The notes below the pieces were generated by a model that worked only from the letters and a program-made list of their open reading frames with translations, ran no database searches and was not told where the DNA came from. A program made the position numbers and the translations under genes. DNA of 64,000 nucleotides from Ruegeria sp. Ofav3-42 (GTDB lineage Bacteria > Pseudomonadota > Alphaproteobacteria > Rhodobacterales > Rhodobacteraceae), in the NCBI RefSeq assembly GCF_022347725.1, contig NZ_JAKRGB010000002.1, positions 434,001 to 498,000 of the forward strand, in the 5' to 3' direction. This document shows positions 10,355-18,097 of the stretch, piece after piece (position 1 is the first letter of the stretch; the number at the start of each line of letters is the position of its first letter).

Positions 10355-10852
10355 ATGAGTATGGAAATGCAGGTCTCCGCGCCGGGAACCAAGGGGTTCA
10401 TGACCAGCTATCTTGAGGCACTTGCCTTGGTTGAGCGGTTGCACCGTCTGCTTTTGGACGTCATCAAGGATGAGTTCGAGCGTGTCGGCGTATTGGAAAT
10501 CAACGCCGTTCAAGCCTTGCTTTTGTTCAATATCGGCGACCACGAAGTCACCGCCGGTGAACTGAAAAGCCGCGGCTACTATCAGGGCAGCAACGTGAGC
10601 TACAACCTGAAAAAGCTGGTGGAAATGGGTTATATGCATCACCAGAGATGCGAAATCGACCGCCGCTCGGTCCGGGTTCGGCTGACGCCTCGCGGGCGCG
10701 AAATACGCGACATTGTTTCCGAACTGTTTTCGCGCCACGCCGAAGGTTTGCAAAACCGCGGTGTTTTGGGGTTGGAAGGTATCGACGACATCACAACATC
10801 ACTGCGGTGGGTCGAACGTTACTGGACCGACCAGATCCGTTACATCTACTGA
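10355..10852 (+). CDS. MarR-family winged-helix regulator (LdtR-like)
   Basis: A 165-residue MarR-type regulator. The winged helix covers about residues 45-115, including VGVLEINAVQALLLFNIGD, then GELKSRGYYQGSNVSYNLK (recognition helix), then the wing CEIDRRSVRVRLTPRG. The arrangement resembles LdtR of Liberibacter and relatives, which controls an L,D-transpeptidase and stress tolerance. That link is a recollection of family features and not proven here. A 7-bp inverted repeat (CGATTCA at 10311-10317, TGAATCG at 10339-10345) lies just upstream and could be an autoregulatory site. The start ATG is preceded by GGAGG. Confidence 0.8.
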   Translation: MSMEMQVSAPGTKGFMTSYLEALALVERLHRLLLDVIKDEFERVGVLEINAVQALLLFNIGDHEVTAGELKSRGYYQGSNVSYNLKKLVEMGYMHHQRCEIDRRSVRVRLTPRGREIRDIVSELFSRHAEGLQNRGVLGLEGIDDITTSLRWVERYWTDQIRYIY

Positions 10853-10864
10853 TCAGCGACGGGC

Positions 10865-11572
10865 CTATTGGGCGTCCGAAAGAGTCAACCCTTTCAGTTC
10901 GCGGACCAGTTTTCGGGTCATGGCATCCTCGTAGGCTTCAAAGCCCAGGGCGACTTCGACAAACGCCCCGGGCCCGAGAATAACCCAGGCGTTGTAGTAG
11001 GCCGACAGTTCGCCCACCTGAACGTATCGCTTGTCTCCATGAGTGGGGTCGTCGGCCCCGATCACCAGCCCGTTTATCGTGATGCCGGACGTCTGCAGCA
11101 TGCGTTTTGCTTCGCGCGGATGGGGGCCAAGATTGTGCTTGCCATCCCCGGACAGGTCCAGCGTCCGTTTCCAGCATCCCTGTTTTTGCGATAGCAACTC
11201 GGCTCCAAAAAGCATGGCAGAGCCGACCGCAGTGCCCCGAGGGGCGCTGCTGCGTTTCACGTTGTTCAAAAGGGTGCTAATCCGCGCCAGATCTTGCGTG
11301 GTGCGGATTTCAGTCCAGTGCAACAACATGCGTTGATGGTGGGGCTCGCTCCATTCAAAGATAGCCAACTGAACTGGCGCGCCAATGTCGGACAGGATCA
11401 GCCGGACGACCTCAGGTCGTTGCAATGCGGTGGCAAGCCCATCCACCTGTAACCGGTATTCCCGACTGTCGACAGAGCCGGAAACATCCAGCCCCAATGC
11501 CAGCGCCTGTCTGCACTCCGAAGCGGCGGAATTGGCCAAGATGATGAGAAGGAATGACAAAACACGGATCAT
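10865..11572 (-). CDS. DUF1194 secreted von Willebrand A-like protein, copy 2
   Basis: A 235-residue protein with an N-terminal signal peptide (hydrophobic FLLIILANSAAS before ECRQALA). Directly after comes a vWA-like core starting LALGLDVSGSVDSREY, in which D-x-S-x-S is a MIDAS metal-binding motif. Later blocks typical of DUF1194 are TLDLSGDGKHN and ITINGLVIG, and a C-terminal YYNAWVILGPGAFVEVALGF. The role of DUF1194 is unknown; secretion to the periplasm is inferred. The start overlaps the stop of the paralogous upstream gene by 4 bp. It is the last gene of the gloA-DUF1194-DUF1194 unit. Confidence 0.85.
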   Translation of the reverse strand: MIRVLSFLLIILANSAASECRQALALGLDVSGSVDSREYRLQVDGLATALQRPEVVRLILSDIGAPVQLAIFEWSEPHHQRMLLHWTEIRTTQDLARISTLLNNVKRSSAPRGTAVGSAMLFGAELLSQKQGCWKRTLDLSGDGKHNLGPHPREAKRMLQTSGITINGLVIGADDPTHGDKRYVQVGELSAYYNAWVILGPGAFVEVALGFEAYEDAMTRKLVRELKGLTLSDAQ

Positions 11573-12273
11573 TGGCGCGCAGTGTCCCGTAACGCGCCGA
11601 TCTGAAGCCCCGACAATTCGCGTTCCAGTTTGCGACGCATAGCGCGTTCGAAATCTTCGAACCCTTGCGCGACTTCAAGAAAAGCACCCGGGCCATGCAG
11701 CACATTGTTTTCGAAGAACGGGATAAGGAAAAGTTCGCCTTCAAAGTCTGCAGCATTGATGACCAGCCCATTGACTACCGTGTTTTCAAACGGAAAGTGC
11801 CGGTACGCTGAGTCCGGCCCATATCCGTCATTGTTGGAGCCATCCCCGGACAAATCGATGGTTTGAAACAGGCAAGGTGGTGCCTGCTGCATCAAAGTTG
11901 CACCGAATGCCAAAGCATGACCCATCGCTGTGGCCGAGCCGCTGTCCGAGCGAACGGATTGTTGCACGGTGGATGCCGCCACCAACAAGTCAGCCTCTGA
12001 CGTGATCATCGTCCAATCAAGAATGACACGCTGTGTCGTGCGGCCACTCCATTCATACACGGCCAACGCAACCGTCATGGGAGAGGAGAAAAAGGCCTCG
12101 ACCACCTCAGGCGCGACCAATGCGGCTGCCAGCCCTTGCCGTTGCAGCATATCCTCGGTCTCATCGACTGAAGTTGAGATATCCATGGCCAAGGCCAGAG
12201 CAAGACGGCAGGCCTCGGCCCGAATAGGGCTGGCCGTAACGGCCAGACCCAGTGTTATCAACCAGCGGATCAC
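11569..12273 (-). CDS. DUF1194 secreted von Willebrand A-like protein, copy 1
   Basis: Paralogue of the next gene in the same operon, 234 residues. It has a signal peptide (LITLGLAVTASPIRAEA) and a MIDAS motif in LALAMDISTSVDETED. The DUF1194 signature blocks TIDLSGDGSNN, VVNGLVINA and VLHGPGAFLEVAQGFEDF are in the same order as in copy 2. The two proteins are of equal length, and their arrangement is clearly that of a tandem duplication followed by divergence. The start overlaps the gloA stop by 4 bp, so translation is coupled to it. Function is unknown; a vWA fold in the periplasm would suggest binding to another protein. Confidence 0.85.
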   Translation of the reverse strand: MIRWLITLGLAVTASPIRAEACRLALALAMDISTSVDETEDMLQRQGLAAALVAPEVVEAFFSSPMTVALAVYEWSGRTTQRVILDWTMITSEADLLVAASTVQQSVRSDSGSATAMGHALAFGATLMQQAPPCLFQTIDLSGDGSNNDGYGPDSAYRHFPFENTVVNGLVINAADFEGELFLIPFFENNVLHGPGAFLEVAQGFEDFERAMRRKLERELSGLQIGALRDTARQ

Positions 12274-12698
12274 CAGTGGCCGGTGCTTTCCATGCTGGCC
12301 CAGGGCTCAGCCGGTTCCAGCGCTTCGCCGTTTTGCAGCAACTCGACCGAGATATTGTCCGGCGAGCGGACAAACGCCATACGACCGTCACGAGGCGGGC
12401 GATTGATGACCACCCCATTGTCCTGCAAGTGCTGGCATACTTCGTAGATGTTATCGACCCCATAGGCGAGATGGCCGAAATGCCGGCTGTCGCTGGGCAA
12501 GGCATCATCTCCATCCCAGTTGTGGGTCAGTTCAATCGGTCGGTCCTCTTGACCTGGAGGGGCCATGAATATCAGCGAAAACCGTCCGGATTCGCTGTCG
12601 TACCGGCGGGTTTCCTTCAATCCCAGCAATTCATAAAACGCCATCGACTTCTCCAGATCCTTCACGCGGATCATGGTGTGAAGATATGTCAGCCCCAT
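12270..12698 (-). CDS. gloA: Lactoylglutathione lyase (glyoxalase I)
   Basis: Glyoxalase I, converting the methylglyoxal-glutathione hemithioacetal to S-lactoylglutathione. The 142-residue VOC-fold protein has the expected metal ligands: a histidine in YLHTMIRVKD, a glutamate in PIELTHNW, a histidine in FGHLAYGV and a glutamate in ISVELLQNG. The segment SMAFYELLGLKETRRYDSE is typical of bacterial GloA. It is the first gene of a unit continuing with two DUF1194 genes through a 4-bp overlap. Whether these partners have anything to do with methylglyoxal is unknown. Confidence 0.92.
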   Translation of the reverse strand: MGLTYLHTMIRVKDLEKSMAFYELLGLKETRRYDSESGRFSLIFMAPPGQEDRPIELTHNWDGDDALPSDSRHFGHLAYGVDNIYEVCQHLQDNGVVINRPPRDGRMAFVRSPDNISVELLQNGEALEPAEPWASMESTGHW

Positions 12699-12873
12699 TG
12701 TGGCTTCCTTTCTATTCAGGTGATGCGCAGCAGCTTAGCGCGCGAGCATTGAGTGTCGAGGGGCAGTTCGGACACAATTTGGATTTTGGACAATTGCGCG
12801 CACATATCGCGGTTCCGGTAACCGAACTGGCGAGATATAGTGGTGGGCGACTCATTGCTGGAAAGGAAATTTC

Positions 12874-13785
12874 ATGCCGCTCTCCTCTGACCAACTGGCC
12901 GAGATCGAAGCGCAACGGGCGCAATCGCATCCAACACGCCGCGTTGTGGCTGAGGGGATGGAAAACCATTTGTACACGGCGCATCAGGTGCTGGACCACG
13001 GTTTTGTACGCGTGATCGACTATATGGGGGATGACGCGGCGATCTGTCAGGCGGCGCGTGTGTCTTACGGTAAGGGCACTAAGTCGGTTCAGAATGATGA
13101 AGGGCTAATCCGTTACCTCATGCGTCACTGGCACTCGACCCCGTTTGAGATGTGCGAGATCAAGCTGCACGTCAAACTGCCGGTCTTTGTGGCGCGTCAG
13201 TGGATTCGTCACCGGACAGCAAATGTGAACGAGTATTCAGCGAGGTACTCGATCCTTGATCGCGAGTTCTACATTCCGGCGCCTGATCATGTTGCCGCCC
13301 AGTCTGAGGTGAACAATCAGGGTCGCGGCGACGCCTTGCAAGGCGAAGAGGCGGCGCGCGTTCTAGAGATGCTCAAGGCCGACAGCGCGCGGTGCTATGA
13401 CAATTACGAAGCGATGATCAGCCAGGATGGTCAGCAGGGGTTGGCGCGCGAACTTGCGCGGATGAACCTGCCAGCCAACATCTATACTCAGTGGTACTGG
13501 AAGGTGGATTTGCACAACCTGTTCCACTTCTTGCGCCTGCGAGCCGATCCGCATGCCCAATACGAAATCCGTGTCTATGCAGACACCATGTGCAAGATCG
13601 TCGCCGATTGGGTGCCGTTCGCGTACAAAGCGTTCGAAGATTACCGGTTGGGCGCGGTCAATCTGTCGGCCCAGATGGTGGACAGCCTGCGTCGGATGCT
13701 GGCGGGTGAAACCGTGACACAGGAAAACTCTGGCATGACGGCGCGCGAGTGGCGCGAATTCGAGGCGGTCATCCGCGAGGGTTGA
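12874..13785 (+). CDS. thyX: FAD-dependent thymidylate synthase
   Basis: Flavin-dependent thymidylate synthase that methylates dUMP to dTMP using methylenetetrahydrofolate and NADPH. The ThyX signature [15 protein letters not shown] lies at residues 112-126. Other blocks are [14 protein letters not shown], which binds FAD and dUMP, and the C-terminal [18 protein letters not shown] with conserved arginines. Length of 303 residues is normal for alphaproteobacteria. AAAGGAAA precedes the ATG. Its transcript probably ends at the strong hairpin 13816-13853 that also covers the next start codon. Confidence 0.95.
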   Translation: MPLSSDQLAEIEAQRAQSHPTRRVVAEGMENHLYTAHQVLDHGFVRVIDYMGDDAAICQAARVSYGKGTKSVQNDEGLIRYLMRHWHSTPFEMCEIKLHVKLPVFVARQWIRHRTANVNEYSARYSILDREFYIPAPDHVAAQSEVNNQGRGDALQGEEAARVLEMLKADSARCYDNYEAMISQDGQQGLARELARMNLPANIYTQWYWKVDLHNLFHFLRLRADPHAQYEIRVYADTMCKIVADWVPFAYKAFEDYRLGAVNLSAQMVDSLRRMLAGETVTQENSGMTAREWREFEAVIREG

Positions 13786-13815
13786 TGTGCCTTAGGCATA
13801 TCGTTTGTCTATACA

Positions 13816-13853
13816 CGGTGTCATGAAGCTGTTACCTTCGCTTCATGACACCG
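13816..13853 (+). terminator. 14-bp perfect inverted repeat after thyX, overlapping the next start codon
   Basis: CGGTGTCATGAAGC at 13816-13829 is perfectly complementary to 13840-13853, with a 10-base loop. There is no T-tract, so it may be a terminator-like or mRNA-stabilising hairpin. The downstream arm contains the ATG of the following small gene at 13845-13847, so the structure would hide that start codon. Confidence 0.5.
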
Positions 13854-14156
13854 GTCTCTTACATCAGTGGCGCATGTCTGGTGCTGGCAATCTCGGCCCA
13901 GTTGGGACAAGCCAAATCACCAATTGCCGAAGTGATTTGCGAACCGACCTCCAGAATGCATGACAAGCTTGAACGTCAGTTCGGATCGCAACGTGCAGCG
14001 ACAGGGCTGCGCGGGCCAGAGCAACTGATGGAGGTCTGGACCAGCGACTCGGGCGATTGGACAATGGTGGTGACGTATTCCAGCGGAACGTCCTGCATCG
14101 TGGCGATGGGGCAAGATTGGTACACTCATGCCGATAAGAAGCCGGCGCGAGGATAA
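13845..14156 (+). CDS. Small secreted hypothetical protein
   Basis: A 103-residue protein with a likely signal peptide (ISGACLVLAISAQLGQAKS). The mature part contains two cysteines (in EVICEPTS and TSCIVAMG) and ends VAMGQDWYTHADK. I do not recognise a named family, though the pattern resembles short exported proteins common in rhodobacters. The start codon sits in the 3' arm of a strong inverted repeat and has no Shine-Dalgarno sequence. Either expression is controlled by the hairpin, or it is translated from a leaderless RNA. It converges with the cold-shock gene. Confidence 0.6.
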   Translation: MTPVSYISGACLVLAISAQLGQAKSPIAEVICEPTSRMHDKLERQFGSQRAATGLRGPEQLMEVWTSDSGDWTMVVTYSSGTSCIVAMGQDWYTHADKKPARG

Positions 14157-14179
14157 GGTTTCCAACCTTTAGAAATGGA

Positions 14180-14202
14180 CAACGGCCGGAAATTGGCCGT
14201 TG
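14180..14202. terminator. Bidirectional terminator between convergent genes
   Basis: CAACGGCC at 14180-14187 pairs with GGCCGTTG at 14195-14202 across a 7-base loop. On the plus strand it is followed by a pyrimidine-rich GCCTGCTTTTA; on the minus strand it is followed by TCCATTTCT. It lies between two genes that run towards each other, so it can serve both. Confidence 0.65.
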
Positions 14203-14236
14203 GCCTGCTTTTAGTGCCCGCAGATGACGGGGTGTA

Positions 14237-14443
14237 TTATAGCGGCTTCAAATCAGATGCCATTTGGCGGCCGTCGCGTCCGTCTTGCAACTCGTACGAG
14301 ACTTTCTGATTGTCAGCGAGCCCGGTCAGACCGGATCGTTCTACGGCCGAGATATGAACAAAAACGTCCTTGCCACCTTCGTCGGGGGCAATAAACCCGT
14401 AGCCTTTAGTGGTATTAAACCATTTCACGGTGCCAGTTGGCAT
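14237..14443 (-). CDS. Cold-shock domain protein (CspA family)
   Basis: A 68-residue single cold-shock domain, an OB-fold that binds single-stranded RNA or DNA. RNP1 is KGYGFIAPD and RNP2 is DVFVHISAV. The N-terminus MPTGTVKWFN is standard for the family. An AAGGAG lies 7 bases before the ATG. About 215 bp separate it from the divergent ArsC-like gene, leaving room for the long 5' leader usual in csp mRNAs; I cannot prove the leader from sequence. The gene could be any of several csp paralogues, so I give no symbol. Confidence 0.93.
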   Translation of the reverse strand: MPTGTVKWFNTTKGYGFIAPDEGGKDVFVHISAVERSGLTGLADNQKVSYELQDGRDGRQMASDLKPL

Positions 14444-14659
14444 TTCCCGTGTCTCCTTCTACTTACACGTTGTCCCACAAAATTGGTGGGGGTAGTGGTT
14501 GACGCGACCACAACGCATCACCGCTTCGCCCACACGACGCGGCCCGAATTGTGTGTTTCGTCTTTTTCAACATTGCACGGTGAAGTAAAAAATCAAGAAT
14601 TACCGAGTGAAGCGGGCAAAAATGCTAAAAATTCATACAAATACAGGAACAGCCTAAAC

Positions 14660-14977
14660 ATGCGTCTTTACGGCCTGAAAAACTGCGATACGTGCCGCAA
14701 GGCATTGAAAACACTCCCAGAAGTAGAGTTCATAGATGTCCGGGCGCAAGGCGTGCCTGAATCTTTGCTGACGCAGGCGTTAATCACCTTCGGCGAAGCT
14801 TTGCTCAACACCCGGTCGACAACATGGCGCGGATTGGATGCGGAACAGCGCAGTCGGCCTCCTTTGGAATTGCTTCGGGATCACCCGACATTGATGAAAC
14901 GTCCCCTGATCGAAAACGACGGTGCGTTGCTGTTGGGCTGGACGGCAGAGACCAAGGCAAGCCTTGGCGTTGCCTGA
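14660..14977 (+). CDS. ArsC/Spx-family thioredoxin-fold protein
   Basis: A 105-residue member of the ArsC/Spx/YffB group. It has the N-terminal LYGLKNCDTCRKALKTL, with the CxxC-like C-D-T-C at the place of the ArsC catalytic cysteine, and later LRDHPTLMKRPLI. KRP(L/I) corresponds to the ArsC arginine segment. It more resembles YffB-type uncharacterised reductases than true arsenate reductase, since no ars gene is nearby. The open frame upstream (from 14264) runs through the csp gene and its leader on the other strand and is not coding. Confidence 0.82.
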   Translation: MRLYGLKNCDTCRKALKTLPEVEFIDVRAQGVPESLLTQALITFGEALLNTRSTTWRGLDAEQRSRPPLELLRDHPTLMKRPLIENDGALLLGWTAETKASLGVA

Positions 14978-15016
14978 TCAGGTGCTTATGTGTCTGACGT
15001 GAAAATGAGGGTTTAA

Positions 15017-15385
15017 ATGCGCAACGCATCCATGATTTTGGGCATCATTGCCGGGTTGATCGGAATGATCGTCGGCTTCTTCGGATATGGCTATATCGAA
15101 TTCATAGACTACTACGGCGAGATCGAAGGCTTTGCCGAACAGGTAGACAATGCTCAGTTCATCCAGGGGGCGTCCATTATAGCGCCTCTGCTGGCGATCG
15201 CCGGGGGCGCAATGGCGCATGCTCGGGCTCTGATCGGTGGGGTATTGCTGCTGATCTCGGCCGTCGGGATGTACTTTGCGTTTGGTTTCAACGTGTTCAC
15301 AATGTTCCCTGTGGCTTTTGCCGCAGTGGCGGGCATCCTTGGGCTGGCCGCGGGTAAACCGGACGAGCCCAAGGCACATTTCTAA
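15017..15385 (+). CDS. Small integral membrane protein, hypothetical
   Basis: A 122-residue protein with about four hydrophobic helices: MILGIIAGLIGMIVGFFGY at the N-terminus, then ASIIAPLLAIAGGAMAHA, LIGGVLLLISAVGMYFAFG and FPVAFAAVAGILGLAAG. A short soluble loop (EFIDYYGEIEGFAEQVDN) joins the first two. I do not recognise the family. It follows the ArsC-like gene on the same strand by about 40 bp and ends 1 bp before the convergent DoxX gene. Confidence 0.75.
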   Translation: MRNASMILGIIAGLIGMIVGFFGYGYIEFIDYYGEIEGFAEQVDNAQFIQGASIIAPLLAIAGGAMAHARALIGGVLLLISAVGMYFAFGFNVFTMFPVAFAAVAGILGLAAGKPDEPKAHF

Positions 15386-15386
15386 A

Positions 15387-15905
15387 TCACTTGATGCGCA
15401 GGATCCTGTCGAGCGAGAGCGGACCCGCGCCATTGATCACGATCACCAGCAGCAGGAATGTCCACATTACGCGCTGATCTACAAGTGTGATGGCGTTGTC
15501 GAACAAACTGCCCAACTTTACGCCATGGCCGGTGACGTCGGTTGCTGTCTGCACCCAGATGAAGCCGATCATCCCCACAGCGGCCAGACGCGTGAACAGA
15601 CCTGCCAGCAGCAGCGCAGGCAGGACGAATTCGGCAATGGTGCCGAAGAAAATTACAATGCGCTGGAACAAGGTCATTTGTGTGACGTCATACAAAACCG
15701 CTTCGGCAGCTTTCGGAAAAATCTGACCAAATGCGCCCGCCGACGGCGAAAAAATCGAACCGTCGATTTTTGTCATTGCCGAATTCCAAAAGTAAAACAG
15801 CAGGACCGCGATAAAAACTACGCGCGCCAATGTTGGCGTCAACCAGCCAGAGGTCACTTCCAGCCTTCCCAGGGTGTTGTTGTGCAATGAGATCAGGGCA
15901 GTCAT
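15387..15905 (-). CDS. bufD: DoxX-family membrane protein of bufferin operon
   Basis: A 172-residue membrane protein of the DoxX/DoxD type with four predicted helices (VVFIAVLLFYFWNSAM, then a helix ending AEFVLPALLLAGLFTRL, AAVGMIGFIWVQTATDV and TFLLLVIVINGAGPL). In bufferin (gig) operons of Caulobacter and relatives, a DoxX protein is the last member. It overlaps the DUF2063 gene by 4 bp, so it is translated with the other three. Its role in the pathway is not established; it may act in redox chemistry or export at the membrane. The symbol rests on operon context. Confidence 0.82.
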   Translation of the reverse strand: MTALISLHNNTLGRLEVTSGWLTPTLARVVFIAVLLFYFWNSAMTKIDGSIFSPSAGAFGQIFPKAAEAVLYDVTQMTLFQRIVIFFGTIAEFVLPALLLAGLFTRLAAVGMIGFIWVQTATDVTGHGVKLGSLFDNAITLVDQRVMWTFLLLVIVINGAGPLSLDRILRIK

Positions 15906-16663
15906 GTTGCCAGCCTTTCGATAGTCACAGAGGTTATTGCGCCGCCTTGCAATAGCAGCGCCAGAGTGGCCCCAAGGTCAAATTCGGGGAATTCAGCAGA
16001 GGTTTTTTCAAACGCTTCGCCAATGGTTTGTCCGGCTTGCACACGCGCGATCCATGCCGCGCCGCCTGTTGGCAGCAGTTGTGGTGTAGGGTCGTACTCG
16101 GGCCGGGTGATCAGAACATCCTCGGCTCCGGGGGAGGGTTTCGGGGCATCCTCCTCCGAATTGAAGCGCCAGATCGAGAGCAACGGCCATTCAGAGTTCA
16201 AAACCTGCATTGCAGGTGCAAACTCCAGTTGCGCCTGAACGATTTCTTCCGGTGGGATGGAAAGAGCATCAGCTGGGGCTGCCTCACCGTCAGCCGCATG
16301 GTACGAACGACGTAATGCCAGTTCCAACCTGGCGACATCCGGTAGATAGCCAATGTGCGAGAGCTGATCCATTCCAGCAAGGAAATCGGGAAATTCGTCG
16401 CCGTAGAACATCATCAGCGGGGAGGAGGGCGGATGCTTACGCAGGAAAATCCCCGCTAGCCCGTCCATGTTCTGAGGACCCAACAGGCGCGTGATAACAG
16501 GAAAGGCCTGATGCATGGCCTCGGTCAGCGAAACTGCGACGTTGTTGCGATACACGCTGAACCGTCTTCCCGCCGGTTGTTCTGCAGCATCCAGCAGACC
16601 GTCCGGAACACCCGCCGACGGATCCAGCAGCGCATCATGGAAAATTGTTTGCGAAACGCTCAT
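15902..16663 (-). CDS. bufC: DUF2063 (HvfC/BufC-type) partner of MNIO enzyme
   Basis: A 253-residue protein of the DUF2063 family, called putative DNA-binding domain or HvfC/BufC N-terminal domain. The N-terminus contains [17 protein letters not shown] and [18 protein letters not shown], the conserved YRNN block. [16 protein letters not shown] follows at about residues 107-122. In characterised MNIO systems this partner recruits the precursor peptide to the DUF692 enzyme. It overlaps bufB upstream and bufD downstream by 4 bp each. The DNA-binding label in databases is historical; with this context I infer a peptide-recognition role. Confidence 0.85.
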   Translation of the reverse strand: MSVSQTIFHDALLDPSAGVPDGLLDAAEQPAGRRFSVYRNNVAVSLTEAMHQAFPVITRLLGPQNMDGLAGIFLRKHPPSSPLMMFYGDEFPDFLAGMDQLSHIGYLPDVARLELALRRSYHAADGEAAPADALSIPPEEIVQAQLEFAPAMQVLNSEWPLLSIWRFNSEEDAPKPSPGAEDVLITRPEYDPTPQLLPTGGAAWIARVQAGQTIGEAFEKTSAEFPEFDLGATLALLLQGGAITSVTIERLAT

Positions 16664-17517
16664 GCCGGAATGCGGTCCAGAGCCGCTTGCGCGCGGTCCG
16701 CTTCAGCCCGCAAAATTGGCCAGTCTGGTACATCCGTATCCCACTCGATCAGAACGGGTTTGGGGCCAGAGCGCTCCAGCACATAGTCCAGCAAGGTCCA
16801 CACAGGATCGACCACTTCGCGACCATGGCTGTCGATCAAAAGGGGGCGACCGTGGTCGTCCTCGTCTTCGTCATGGCCGCCAAGGTGTATTTCTCTGACT
16901 TTTTCAAGTGGGTAGGCGTCGATGTAACCTTGTGGCGAGAAGTCCAGATTGGTGGCTGACACAAAAACGTTGTTTACATCCAGCAGCAGACCGCAGCCTG
17001 TGCGGCGCGCGATTTCGCGCAGGAAGTCGGGCTCGGACCATGTGCTTTCTTCGAAAGCCAGATAGCTGGATGGGTTTTCCAGCAGCATCTGCCGTCCCAC
17101 GGTTTCCTGAACCTCGTCGATATGCGCGCAAACTCGGGCGAGCGTGTCGTCGGTGTAGGGCAGGGGCAGAAGGTCGTTCAGAAAATGGCTGTCATGGGTC
17201 GACCACGCCAGATGCTCGGAAAAGCTGGCCGGGTTCAGCCATTCTACCAAGTGCTTCAGGCGTGCAAGATGATCGGAATCCAGAGGGCCCTCTCCACCGA
17301 TAGAGAGGCCGACGCCATGGACCGAGATCGGAAACTGCTGAGAAAGATGGCGCAGCTGCGCAAGCGGCCTGCCGCCATCGCCCATGTAGTTTTCAGCATG
17401 AATTTCAAGCCATGCGACCGGTTGGGCGTGGTCCAGAATCTGTTCGAAGTGCTGAGGTTTATACCCGACACCCGGCGCGGCGGGCAGTCTGTTCGATCGA
17501 AGTGAACTATCCAGCAT
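16660..17517 (-). CDS. bufB: DUF692 multinuclear iron-dependent oxidase (MNIO), peptide maturase
   Basis: TIM-barrel enzyme of the DUF692/MNIO family, which holds two or three iron atoms and modifies cysteines of ribosomal peptides. Visible metal-site blocks are [46 protein letters not shown] and [10 protein letters not shown], giving the expected His, Glu, Asp and Asn ligands. I place the start at the ATG at 17517, with GGAGG 8 bases upstream; a TTG at 17523 is in frame but too close to that site. The protein is 285 residues. It follows bufA after a hairpin, and its stop overlaps the next start. Its likely substrate is the four-cysteine BufA peptide. Confidence 0.9.
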   Translation of the reverse strand: MLDSSLRSNRLPAAPGVGYKPQHFEQILDHAQPVAWLEIHAENYMGDGGRPLAQLRHLSQQFPISVHGVGLSIGGEGPLDSDHLARLKHLVEWLNPASFSEHLAWSTHDSHFLNDLLPLPYTDDTLARVCAHIDEVQETVGRQMLLENPSSYLAFEESTWSEPDFLREIARRTGCGLLLDVNNVFVSATNLDFSPQGYIDAYPLEKVREIHLGGHDEDEDDHGRPLLIDSHGREVVDPVWTLLDYVLERSGPKPVLIEWDTDVPDWPILRAEADRAQAALDRIPA

Positions 17518-17543
17518 GTGCAAATCCTCCGGTCACGAAAAGA

Positions 17544-17563
17544 GGCGGGCGATAATGCCCGCC
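17544..17563 (-). terminator. Intercistronic hairpin between bufA and bufB
   Basis: On the minus strand GGCGGGC, loop ATTATC, GCCCGCC is followed by TCTTTTCG. This looks like a partial intrinsic terminator after the precursor-peptide gene. It would give more bufA than maturase transcript, a common arrangement in peptide operons. Read-through is required for bufBCD unless they have their own promoter. Confidence 0.6.
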
Positions 17564-17587
17564 CCTTCGGTTCTCAGATGCTTGGCC

Positions 17588-17875
17588 TTATGCCGGCAGA
17601 TCGCGTTCCAGCGGCTCCAGCGAACCTTTGCGGTTGTCCGGCAGTTCGATATCGGCGCAGGTGCCTGCGTCGACCAGTGTCCAGGCGTTGCCCTGATAAT
17701 CAACGGTCGAAGTGCCCGCGCAGGTGGTGCCGGGACCAGCGGCGCAGTCGTTCTGACCGGCCAGCGAAACGCCATAGCATTTCTCTTTGGCTTGGGCGGA
17801 GGCAGTGGTTGCAACACCCGAAACGGCTGCGGCGACTGCGCTTGCGATAACCAGGGTTTTTGCGGTGTTCGACAT
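17588..17875 (-). CDS. bufA: Bufferin-type precursor peptide (DUF2282)
   Basis: A 95-residue exported peptide of the DUF2282 (BufA1) family. Residues 1-29 form a signal peptide ending TTASAQA. The mature part has the four conserved cysteines C33, C44, C52 and C73 in the family contexts [23 protein letters not shown] and DAGTCAD. In characterised bufferins the two central cysteines are turned into thiooxazoles by the DUF692 enzyme and the product binds copper in the periplasm. The metal bound here is inferred from that family knowledge. It is the first gene of the unit, followed by a hairpin and then the enzyme genes. Confidence 0.88.
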   Translation of the reverse strand: MSNTAKTLVIASAVAAAVSGVATTASAQAKEKCYGVSLAGQNDCAAGPGTTCAGTSTVDYQGNAWTLVDAGTCADIELPDNRKGSLEPLERDLPA

Positions 17876-18047
17876 CTCGGTAATCCCTTTTGATGACTGC
17901 GTATGTCTTCTTGTGACAATGACAAAGGTAGTAGCTTAATCGGGGCAGGTGAATTCACGAGCCCGTGTCTCACAACCCCGTCAAAGAGCGTAATGCCCTC
18001 TTGAAGGTTAACAAATTGTTTTTGAAATGAAAAATGGAAATTGTTTC

Positions 18048-18075
18048 AATCCGGCCCCGAATTTGAGGCCGGATT
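18048..18075 (-). terminator. Hairpin downstream of thrS
   Basis: AATCCGGCC at 18048-18056 pairs perfectly with GGCCGGATT at 18067-18075 across a 10-base loop, directly after the thrS stop. The minus-strand continuation GAAACAATTT is only weakly T-rich. It is the likely thrS transcription end. Confidence 0.6.
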
Positions 18076-18097
18076 TCGGGCGATTTGCCGCCGAATG

